From: JABMRP01 sp964444795
GTDB taxonomy: Bacteria; Planctomycetota; Planctomycetia; Pirellulales; Thermoguttaceae
Direction: 5' to 3'
Assembly (NCBI GenBank): GCA_964444795.1
Contig: CAYUIQ010000013.1
Coordinates: forward strand, 1 to 64,000
DNA length: 64,000 nucleotides
Each line of letters begins with the position of its first letter. Position 1 is the stretch's first letter. A program made the position numbers and the translations under genes. Shown piece by piece: positions 1-8,400 of this stretch. The notes beneath the pieces are model-generated. The model was not told where the DNA came from. It saw nothing but the letters and a program-made list of their open reading frames with translations, and made no database searches.

Positions 1-110
1 TGCAACGATGGCATCACACTATCGACCATTTCCAGAAGCCCCCGGTCGAAGAGTTTGAAATGTTCCAGCGGCTGCCCGCCGCAAAGGAAAACACCCGCTA
101 CATAGCACAA
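1..110 (-). CDS. possible partial CDS at left edge
   Basis: An open frame on the minus strand runs off the left end of the window. Read from a TTG at 110 it gives CYVAGVFLCGGQPLEHF followed by KLFDRGLLEMVDSVMPSL, which looks protein-like. An AGGGGTGA-type ribosome binding site lies just before the TTG. I do not recognise the family. The next 200 bases up to the cytochrome stop show no convincing gene. It could be chance coding in GC-rich DNA. Confidence 0.2.
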   Translation of the reverse strand, partial: MCYVAGVFLCGGQPLEHFKLFDRGLLEMVDSVMPSL

Positions 111-314
111 CCGCTCACCCCTTGTCAATCCCCCATGCTCTCCATCGGGCCATGGGGTACTCCCCCAATAGCGAAGAAACGGCAAGGTGGGCGGCATACG
201 CAGGCCTTGCAGGCAACAGGCGGGGGTTTCACTGGGGTATTCCGAGGGTTCGGCAAGAGCGGGCGAGCCGCCCATGGCACCGAAAATGGCAAACGTAGCG
301 TTCTCAACAGGCTG

Positions 315-2921
315 CTAATCGGTCGCCGTTTCCGCGGCTCGCTTGGCCTTTCTTCGGCGACGGAAATACCAGACGCCGCCGACCGCGACGGCTAGACCCG
401 CCAGCGGCGCGCCGAGGGCGACGAGAAACTGCACCCAGGCGGACATGAGCACGACCTTGTGGATCAGTTCGTTGTGCTCGTGGGGGTTCTTCGGAATCTC
501 GTCCAGGTACTCGGCCACGTGATGCAGGAAACTCACCGCTAGCGAGCCGTCGGGGATCTCCTCGTGGCAGGAGAGGCAGACACCCTCGCGGCTGATGTGA
601 AGCTGCTCCACGTCGTCGAGCGCCCGGGAATGCTTGAAGTGGTGGCCCACGGTCTGGAGCTGCTTGCCCTCGGGGGTAACAAACCGCGACCAATCGTCAT
701 CCAATCCGGCGATCGGTTCGCGCTGCCGCAGGACGTTTTGGGTGAGGAGTTGGTGGTTGCCGGTGTCATCGATCGCGGCCGTTTCCAGGTCGACGGTCAA
801 GCCGTCCGAAGGGCGGCGAAGGTTTTCCGCCCCGCCGATGCCGTGGCCCAACGCCTTCTCGCTCAGGTGACACGACTCGCAGGAACGGGGAGCCGACGTG
901 GTGGTGTGCGGCTGCGTGGGGCTCATGTCCAGAGCTAACACCCCCTGGCCCGATTGCTCGGTTCCCGCTGCCGCGCCGAAAATGTGGTTCAGCAGCACCG
1001 TCTGTTTATCCCCGCCCGGCTTGTCGCCGGGAAGCACCACGGTGACCGAAACCTGGCACCCGGGAGCCACCGGCGTAACGCGGCGTTCGCCGTTGATCCC
1101 CAGCGGCGGATCGTCCCAACGAGTATGGGAACGCTGCTCCTCGATCTGTCCGGGGATCATCAGGTCGGGAAACTCTTCGGCCAACAGCGACTCGCCGCGC
1201 AGGCCGGATGCCTCGGGCCGAGCGTCAAACTTCGGCCCGGTCGCCAGGTAGTCGAAGCTCTTGCGCGGCTCCCAGTTCGTTGTCCCCGACGGGCCGGGGA
1301 TCTCGTTGGCCGAGTAATCGATTTTCACGTGGCAACCGTAACACTGGGGTGTCCACGAGGTGTGGCAGGCGTAACATTCCATGCCGGCCACGTGGGCGCC
1401 GATCTGCTTCATTGCCACCTGTCCGGCCGTGGAGAACGCGCCGTCTTCCTCCTTGAACTTCAACGGCTCAAGCGTGATGTCGGCGCCGCCGGCCGTATGA
1501 ACCACGACCCGATTGCCCCGGCGAACCACGTTGGAAAACGGGTTCCCCCGCGCGGTCCGCAGATAACCGTCCTCGGGATCGTAGATCGTTCCTTGTTTGA
1601 GGTGGGCGGTCAACTCGCCGGCCGTGCGGCGGGGACCTTCGGCGAGGAGCGAATCGTCGAACTCGTCACCGAAACCCAGCGGCAACTCCCAGGGGTACGC
1701 GTCCGGGGTGCCGTGACAGTCGGAGCACTCGATTTGCACCGCCCCAAGATTGGCGGTGGCCAGGAACCCGTCGCCGTGAACGTCGATCGACGTGTGGCAA
1801 TCCTGGCAGGCCATGCCTTTCTGGTAATGGATGTCTTGGTGCATGGCCATGTAGTGCTTGGTATGCAGCTTCGGCTGATGCCCGCCGCCGTCGGTAAAGG
1901 GCGCCTCGTAGGGCGATTCCATGAGTCCCTGAAACGATACGCCGATACGCTTGCCCCGGTCGTGACACGTGGTGCAGGTTTCCACCGGGATACCGCTGTA
2001 GGTGATCGGTTTCTCTTCGATCTTCTTCTGGCCGTCGGCGCCGGTCACCTCTTCCTTGTGAACCACCGTCACCTTGGTCTTGCGCGAACTCTGAATGGAG
2101 TGGACCAGGGGGTGGCCGGGTTCGGTCGTGGAAATACTCTCGTCGGCGCCTTCGTAACGTCCCTCGTTGCCGTAAGGAATATGGCACGACGAGCAGCCCA
2201 TGCCCCGGTAGTCGCCCCGCTTGTACCGGCCCTTCACGCCGTGGTGGCAGCGGAGGCATTGATTCCGCAGATAGGTAAAGGCGGCCAGCTCGGGCCGCTC
2301 GATCAGCTTCTCCAGTTCATCTTCTCCCGGCGCCTCGGGCAGGGCAAGGAGTTGGTCGACGAACACCTGGCTTTCCTTGGCCGTCAGCTTTTCCATGTAG
2401 TCGCGATAGTCGTCGGTGCCGAGCCGGGGGCTGGAAGAGTTTTTTACATCGTAGTTTCCCCAGAGGTGATGATAGGCCGACTCCGCGCCGTATTTCAGGT
2501 GCATGGCACCAAACGCCCAAGCCACGCCCTGGATCTTGCCCGCCTCGGTCATCATCAGGCTTCTCTTCTGCGAATTGACGTGTTTCTCGTGGCACCGCCC
2601 ACAGGTTTTCGCGGCGATCCAGGGGCTCCCCGGGTCGGGGAAGAAACCGGGACCCCGATGGCCAGCTTCCATCTCGGGCTCCCGGTAGTCGCCGCCATGG
2701 CAGACCGTGCATCCGGCCGGGTCGCCATCGTCGTCCTGGCCCATGGCGATGATCCGGCGCATCATCAGCGAATCGGCCTGGCGAATCGGCTCGATCCCGT
2801 CGTGGCAGGTCAGACACTGCGAATCGACCGGGGGGATCTGGGGCACCTGAGCAGCGGCCGGTGCGAGAAAAAACACGGAAATCACGATCCCGACAACCGC
2901 AACCATGGCGAAGTGTTTCAT
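315..2921 (-). CDS. 12-heme c-type cytochrome, exported and membrane-anchored
   Basis: The 868-residue product starts at MKHFAMV, where a GGAG site precedes the ATG and a hydrophobic signal peptide ending in AAAQ follows; the longer frame upstream is not needed. I count twelve CXXCH heme-attachment motifs: CLTCH, CTVCH, CGRCH, CLRCH, CSSCH, CTTCH, CQDCH, CSDCH, CYACH, CYGCH, CESCH and CLSCH. A single transmembrane segment near the C-terminus is followed by an RRRRKAKR-type cytoplasmic tail, so the heme domain should sit in the periplasm, anchored in the inner membrane. It is probably a respiratory or extracellular electron carrier or a multiheme oxidoreductase; no substrate motif was identified. 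The hemes are spread over the whole length with a long heme-free stretch around residues 480-560. It has no obvious operon partner; acs diverges from it. Confidence 0.85.
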   Translation of the reverse strand: MKHFAMVAVVGIVISVFFLAPAAAQVPQIPPVDSQCLTCHDGIEPIRQADSLMMRRIIAMGQDDDGDPAGCTVCHGGDYREPEMEAGHRGPGFFPDPGSPWIAAKTCGRCHEKHVNSQKRSLMMTEAGKIQGVAWAFGAMHLKYGAESAYHHLWGNYDVKNSSSPRLGTDDYRDYMEKLTAKESQVFVDQLLALPEAPGEDELEKLIERPELAAFTYLRNQCLRCHHGVKGRYKRGDYRGMGCSSCHIPYGNEGRYEGADESISTTEPGHPLVHSIQSSRKTKVTVVHKEEVTGADGQKKIEEKPITYSGIPVETCTTCHDRGKRIGVSFQGLMESPYEAPFTDGGGHQPKLHTKHYMAMHQDIHYQKGMACQDCHTSIDVHGDGFLATANLGAVQIECSDCHGTPDAYPWELPLGFGDEFDDSLLAEGPRRTAGELTAHLKQGTIYDPEDGYLRTARGNPFSNVVRRGNRVVVHTAGGADITLEPLKFKEEDGAFSTAGQVAMKQIGAHVAGMECYACHTSWTPQCYGCHVKIDYSANEIPGPSGTTNWEPRKSFDYLATGPKFDARPEASGLRGESLLAEEFPDLMIPGQIEEQRSHTRWDDPPLGINGERRVTPVAPGCQVSVTVVLPGDKPGGDKQTVLLNHIFGAAAGTEQSGQGVLALDMSPTQPHTTTSAPRSCESCHLSEKALGHGIGGAENLRRPSDGLTVDLETAAIDDTGNHQLLTQNVLRQREPIAGLDDDWSRFVTPEGKQLQTVGHHFKHSRALDDVEQLHISREGVCLSCHEEIPDGSLAVSFLHHVAEYLDEIPKNPHEHNELIHKVVLMSAWVQFLVALGAPLAGLAVAVGGVWYFRRRRKAKRAAETATD

Positions 2922-3198
2922 GGCCGTTCTCCGGTGGAGACAGGAGAGAAGAGAAGAAGATCGCGAAGAACAAGAAACCGGATACGCGGTCCGGCGGTCG
3001 CATTGTATCGTCCTATCCGCTTCGCACGCAAGAGTTTCCACGAGAGGTTCCACCGAAGGCGGGGATCGCGCGACGGGGAAGCTGGGGCAACGGTGTCGTT
3101 GACACAAAGCAGGAGGGGCCTTAGAATGACGGGTTCTCGATGTACCATTTTGCCCTTACAGGGGCCACTCGACTGAAGAGACTCGGAGGAAGCCACTT

Positions 3199-5160
3199 AT
3201 GGCAGAGGAACAATCTGGCGGTATCGTCAACGTAATGAAAGAGGAGCGGCTCTTCCCGCCGCCAGCCCCGTTCGCCGAAAAGGCTCGCATCGGCTCCGTC
3301 GAGCAGTACGAGAAGCTCTGGAAAGAGGCAACCGACGACATCGAGGGATTCTGGGGCAAAATGGCCGATGAACTGCACTGGTTCAAGCCCTATGATAAAG
3401 TCCTCCAGTGGGAAGAACCGCTGGCCAAGTGGTTCGTCGGCGGCCAGACGAACGTCTCGTACAACTGTCTCGACGCCCATCTGGACACCCCCCGAGCGAA
3501 CAAGGCGGCGATCATCTGGGAAGGCGAGCCCGGCGACGTCCGCGTGTTGACCTACCGGATGCTGCATCAGGAAGTCTGCAAGTTTGCCAATGTACTGAAG
3601 AAGATGGGCATCGGCCAAGGCGACGTCGTGGCCATGTACATGCCCATGGTTCCCGAGTTGGCCATTGCCATGTTGGCCTGTGCCCGAATCGGCGCGGTCC
3701 ACTCGATCGTATTCGGCGGATTCTCGGCCGAAGCCATCGCCGACCGCAACAACGACGCCTCGGCCAAGCTTCAGATCACCGCCGATGCCGGTTGGCGCCG
3801 CGGCAAGGAGTTGCCCCTGAAGGCCAACGTCGACGTGGCGCTGGACAAGTCGCCGACCGTCGAGAAGTGCATCGTGCTCAATCGCGTGGGCATCGACGTC
3901 GAGATGAAAGAAGGCCGCGACTTCTGGTGGCATGAACTGATGGAAGAGGCCTCGATCGACTGTCCGGCCGAGCCCATGGACAGTGAAAGCCCCCTGTTCA
4001 TCCTCTATACCAGCGGTTCGACCGGCAAGCCCAAGGGCATCAAGCACACGACCGCCGGCTACAACCTCTACGCGAAGAAGACCGTGGAGTGGGTCTTCGA
4101 CATCCGCGACGAGGACGTCTACTGGTGTACGGCCGACATCGGCTGGATCACCGGCCACAGCTACATCGTCTACGGACCGCTCAGCGCCGGTGCCACGACG
4201 CTGATGTACGAAGGCGCCCCCAACTGGCCCGACGAAGGCCGTTTCTGGGAGATCGTCGAGAAGTATCGCGTCAATATCTTCTACACGGCCCCCACCGCCA
4301 TCCGGGCGTTTATCAAGTGGGGTGACGAGTGGGTCGACAAGCGCGATCTGTCCAGCCTGCGACTGTTGGGAACGGTGGGCGAGGGGATCAACCCCGAGGC
4401 CTGGATGTGGTACCACAAGAAGATCGGCGGCGAGCGATGCCCGATCGTCGACACTTGGTGGCAGACCGAGACGGGCGGCATCATGATGACCCCGCTGCCC
4501 GGTGCCACGTCGACCAAACCGGGAAGCTGTTGCAAGCCGCTGCCGGGGATCGTCCCGGAGATCGTCGGCGAAGACAAGAAACCGGTGCCCGTCGGCAGCG
4601 GTGGCTGGCTGACCATCACCAAGCCCTGGCCCGGCATGCTGCGGGGAATCTGGGGTGACGACGATCGCTACAAGGCGCAATACTGGACCGACGTGCCGGG
4701 CAAGTACCTCTGCGGCGACAACGCCCGATGCGACGAGGACGGCTACTATTGGATCATGGGCCGGATCGACGACGTGCTCAACGTTTCCGGTCACCGGCTG
4801 AGCACGATCGAGATCGAAAGCGCGTTGGTCAGCCACGATTCGGTTGCCGAGGCGGCGGCCGTCGGTCGTCCCCACGACCTCAAGGGCGAGGCCGTGGCCG
4901 TGTTCGTCAGCGTGGCCGCCGGAGTGGAGCCCGACGACGAGCTGCGCAAGGAGTTGAAGATGCATGTCCGCAAGGAGATCGGCGCGTTGGCCGTACCCGA
5001 CGACATCCGCTTCACCGCGGCGCTGCCCAAAACCCGCAGTGGTAAGATCATGCGGCGTCTGCTCCGCGACATCGCCGCCGGCAAGCAAACGGCCGGCGAC
5101 ACCAGTACGCTGGAAGACTTCAGTGTGCTGGCCAAGCTGCAGCAGCAGAAGAAGGATTAG
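3199..5160 (+). CDS. acs: acetyl-CoA synthetase (AMP-forming)
   Basis: The 653-residue product has the normal family length. It activates acetate to acetyl-CoA through acetyl-AMP in the cytoplasm. The ATP-binding loop YTSGSTGKPKG lies near residue 270, an adenylate-site motif DTWWQTETGG near 420, the hinge and A8 motif GRIDDVLNVSGHR near 520, and the catalytic, acetylatable lysine is in KTRSGKIMRR near residue 615. A GGAGGA site sits eight bases before the ATG. The gene is monocistronic: a cytochrome gene diverges upstream and a strong intrinsic terminator follows the stop. Long antisense frames overlap it but show no family signature. Confidence 0.97.
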   Translation: MAEEQSGGIVNVMKEERLFPPPAPFAEKARIGSVEQYEKLWKEATDDIEGFWGKMADELHWFKPYDKVLQWEEPLAKWFVGGQTNVSYNCLDAHLDTPRANKAAIIWEGEPGDVRVLTYRMLHQEVCKFANVLKKMGIGQGDVVAMYMPMVPELAIAMLACARIGAVHSIVFGGFSAEAIADRNNDASAKLQITADAGWRRGKELPLKANVDVALDKSPTVEKCIVLNRVGIDVEMKEGRDFWWHELMEEASIDCPAEPMDSESPLFILYTSGSTGKPKGIKHTTAGYNLYAKKTVEWVFDIRDEDVYWCTADIGWITGHSYIVYGPLSAGATTLMYEGAPNWPDEGRFWEIVEKYRVNIFYTAPTAIRAFIKWGDEWVDKRDLSSLRLLGTVGEGINPEAWMWYHKKIGGERCPIVDTWWQTETGGIMMTPLPGATSTKPGSCCKPLPGIVPEIVGEDKKPVPVGSGGWLTITKPWPGMLRGIWGDDDRYKAQYWTDVPGKYLCGDNARCDEDGYYWIMGRIDDVLNVSGHRLSTIEIESALVSHDSVAEAAAVGRPHDLKGEAVAVFVSVAAGVEPDDELRKELKMHVRKEIGALAVPDDIRFTAALPKTRSGKIMRRLLRDIAAGKQTAGDTSTLEDFSVLAKLQQQKKD

Positions 5161-5192
5161 TTTCGGCCGACGTTGAAACTACGAAACCCAAA

Positions 5193-5229
5193 GGGCCGGG
5201 ATCTACCAGGATCGCCGGCTCTTTTTTTG
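5193..5229 (+). terminator. intrinsic terminator after acs
   Basis: GGGCCGG-GATC pairs with GATC-G-CCGGCTC around a six-base loop, with one bulged G and one G-T pair. A run of seven T follows. It is placed 33 bases after the acs stop codon. Confidence 0.8.
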
Positions 5230-5334
5230 CGCCCACGCCGTTCCGATCATGGTTTGCCGCTGGAAGACCCACGCGACAAAACCAATCAGGCGGGGGGGTA
5301 TGCCACCTGACCGGGAAGTATTTCCTGCGCGTTA

Positions 5335-5363
5335 TTGACAACCTGTTTTCACCATGTTACACA
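5335..5363 (+). promoter_or_regulatory. candidate sigma-70-type promoter of the large secreted protein gene
   Basis: A perfect TTGACA at 5335-5340 is followed after 17 bases by a poor -10 match, TACACA. It lies about 115 bases before the ATG at 5479. The -35 is convincing and the -10 is weak. Confidence 0.35.
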
Positions 5364-5478
5364 GGCGACCTGCTAGCATCATTAGCTACCTGATTATGTT
5401 TTCCGGTCGTCGACGTCTGGTGGACTGACTGATTCTGGTGCGCATCCTCGCCCTGAACCTTCCGATGGAGATCGAACG

Positions 5479-8400
5479 ATGTGGCTCCGCAACCGACTCG
5501 GTACCGAGAAGAAGACTTTCGATTTCGCTCTCCTGGACAAACCGCACCGCCCGGGGCACGCCAACCGGTTCTTACGAATCGAGCCGTTGGAGGACCGCCG
5601 CTTGCTGGCGGCGGGGATCGAGATCACGCACGCCGACCACATGTACACGAAGGAGGACGGGACGCCCGCGACGTTCGGAGTGGCCCTGACCGAGGCGCCA
5701 ACGCACGACGTGACGGTGGCGATTACTTCGAGCGATACGACCGAAGGGACCGTCTCACATGACGAACTGGTGTTCACGTCCGCCGACTACGCGACGGAGC
5801 AACTGGTCACGGTCACGGGCGTCGACGACGCCGATCCGGACGGGCAGGTCGAGTACTCGGTGTTACTGACGGCGACGAGCGACGACCACGATTACCTTGG
5901 CGAAGACGCCCAAATGCTGCTGATCAATGTCGACAACGACGCGCCGGGCGTCGCCGTTGTGCCCACCGGCGGCCTCGTCACGACGGAGGATGGCGGGACC
6001 GACACATTCCAGGTGTTCCTGACAACGGAGCCGGAGGAAGACGTCACGATCGGCCTGTCCTCCGACAACGCGGCGGAAGGGACGGTCGACCCGGCTTCGC
6101 TGACGTTCACGTCCACCGACTGGGCGACGCCGCAGACCGTGACGATTACAGGCGTTGACGAGGAGGGGACGGCGGACGACCCGGACCTCCAGGACGGCTA
6201 CGTGCAGTACTCGATCGTCACCGCGGCGGCGGTCAGTGACGACGCGGCCTACAGCGGCGTCGACGGCGCCGACGCGACCGTCTACAACGCCGACAACGAC
6301 ACAAAGCCGGGGGTCACCGTAACGCCGAACTACGACGACCCCAGCCGGCCCGATCTCACGACCACCGAATCAGGCGGACGCGACCGCTTCTATGTCGTGC
6401 TCGACACGAAGCCCGCCGCGGACGTCACGATCACCCTTTCCGGCGGCGACGGCGTCGTCGAACTTTTTGTCAGCGAACTCGTGTTCACGCCGAGCGATTG
6501 GGGTGAGCTTCGCGAGGTCGACGTCAAGGGGCTGGACGATGGCAACGACGTCGATCAATCGGGGTATACGCCGTTTGAAATCACGGTGCATAAGCCCAGC
6601 AGTTCGGATAGCGACTACAGCAGCTTGGACGCGGTGGTCCTTCAGGGGCTTAACACCGACAACGATCAGGCGGCGCACGAAGTTAAGATCTTCAAGAACG
6701 GCTTTACGTGGTGGGCCATGAAGAGCCAGCGCGACCTGGCGATCGACGAATCGCTGAGCAACGTCACGCACTTGAGCACGCACAACTCGTTCAACGCCGT
6801 CAACGCGGGCTTTCCCGAATGGCTCGGCAAGAACCCGAACCACATCTACACGATGCGCGATCAACTCGACGCCGGCGTACGCCTCTTGGAGCTCGATATC
6901 CACGATCCGCTCCACTACATCGACCTTTTCGGCGTCTTCGGCATCGACGTGCCTTTCTTGATGCATTCGAACTTGATACCGAGCGAGATCTCCTTCTTGA
7001 TCGACAACAAGGGGCAGCAGCCTTTGAAACCGGTCGTCGAGAACGAGTTGGCGACTTGGGTCAACGGCAACCCGAACGAAATCATCTTCCTGATCGTGCA
7101 GAACGTCAAATTCTACGACGACAACGATTGGATCTCCATATTCGAGAACGCCTTCGGCGACAAACTGCGGCGGGCCACCGTATCCGGCGAGCCGAATATG
7201 GATCTCGTGCATCCCAACGACGTATGGAAGTCCCGGCGCGAGTTGCTCGACGACGGCATACAGGTCATCTTCGAGACGCTCGACACGTTCGAGAGAGTTT
7301 TCGGGACGGACAATCTGGATCACATCGGGAAATTCGCTCCAAAGGGTGAGGAGAACCTGACCCAGTTCGAGCTGACCTACGGCGACGGTCTGATGGAGGG
7401 CGGGCCGATGATCTCGAAGGAGCGCCTCGAAAACGTCGTCGAAAACAACGTCAACATCGCGCGCATGGACTTCATTCTCGGCCGGGAAGGGAAGCATGGC
7501 TTCCCCCACTCCGTCGGCACGCCCTGGTTCATCCACCGGAGGTATGATGCGGAGTCCGATCTGCCGGAGTTCGAGTACATGCCGATCCCGAAGGTCTCCA
7601 AGATCCCTTGGTTGCGGGACATCCTCGTCGTTGGGCCATCGCTGTACGATCTACCCGCGAAGCATAATCAACAGCGAGGGGATCGGCTCGGGGCGGCCGT
7701 CTGGAGCTGGCGTACGGATGACCCGGCGCCGATGCGCGAGCCGAACGAGACCTTCGAGGATGGGCGAGACGTTGCCGTCCAATCGAGCATCACGCTTCCT
7801 CCGCCGTATCGCGTCTCGATTCCGTCCTCTGAGTGGGAATCCGCTTCGACCGCATCGAGCGAAGCCCTCCCGTTCGCACTGCGGTCCGTGCATCGCTATC
7901 GCAGCGTGCCCAAGGACGCTAGTGACCCCAGCGGCGTTGAGATCCTCATTGAGGACGATCTCCGAGGCAATTTCCGATGGAAGCTGTCGACGGACAAGAG
8001 CAAGTCGTGGAGCGACTTCACGAGTGTCGAGTTGACCGAGCAACTCGTCGTCGGCGAAGACCCGGACGGGGACGGCGTCTACGTGGAGAAGACGGTGGAA
8101 TGCGAGTACGAATTCGCCGGGCCGGTCAACGGGCTGCAAAACGAGATCCTCTTCGACGCGCGATCCGGCAACGCGACGCCCGTCTGGCTCAAGGCGCACG
8201 ACCTCGACCACGACGGCGTCTGGTCGACCGCGACCGACTTCCTCTATGTCTTCGTCGACAGTTCGGGCAACCTGGTCATCCAAGACCTGGTCCAGAAGCG
8301 CGACGCGGTGACGGACGAACTGTTCGGCAACGACGACGACGTGACGATCACAATCGACGTCGCGACCGGCGAGTTGGTCATCCATCAGGCGAACCTGGAC

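Noticed and set aside
3060..3095. Similarity of GGGGAAGCTGGGGCAAC to GGGAAACTGGGGCAAC near 26267
   Set aside because: Only about 20 bases are alike and no arms or flanking repeats were found, so it may be chance.
954..3176. 740-codon plus-strand frame over the 12-heme cytochrome gene
   Set aside because: The minus strand carries twelve heme motifs, a signal peptide and an anchor; the plus frame has no family signature and arises from GC-rich codon bias.
3121..5088. 655-codon minus-strand frame opposite acs
   Set aside because: Acs motifs are all on the plus strand; the antisense frame has no recognisable domain.
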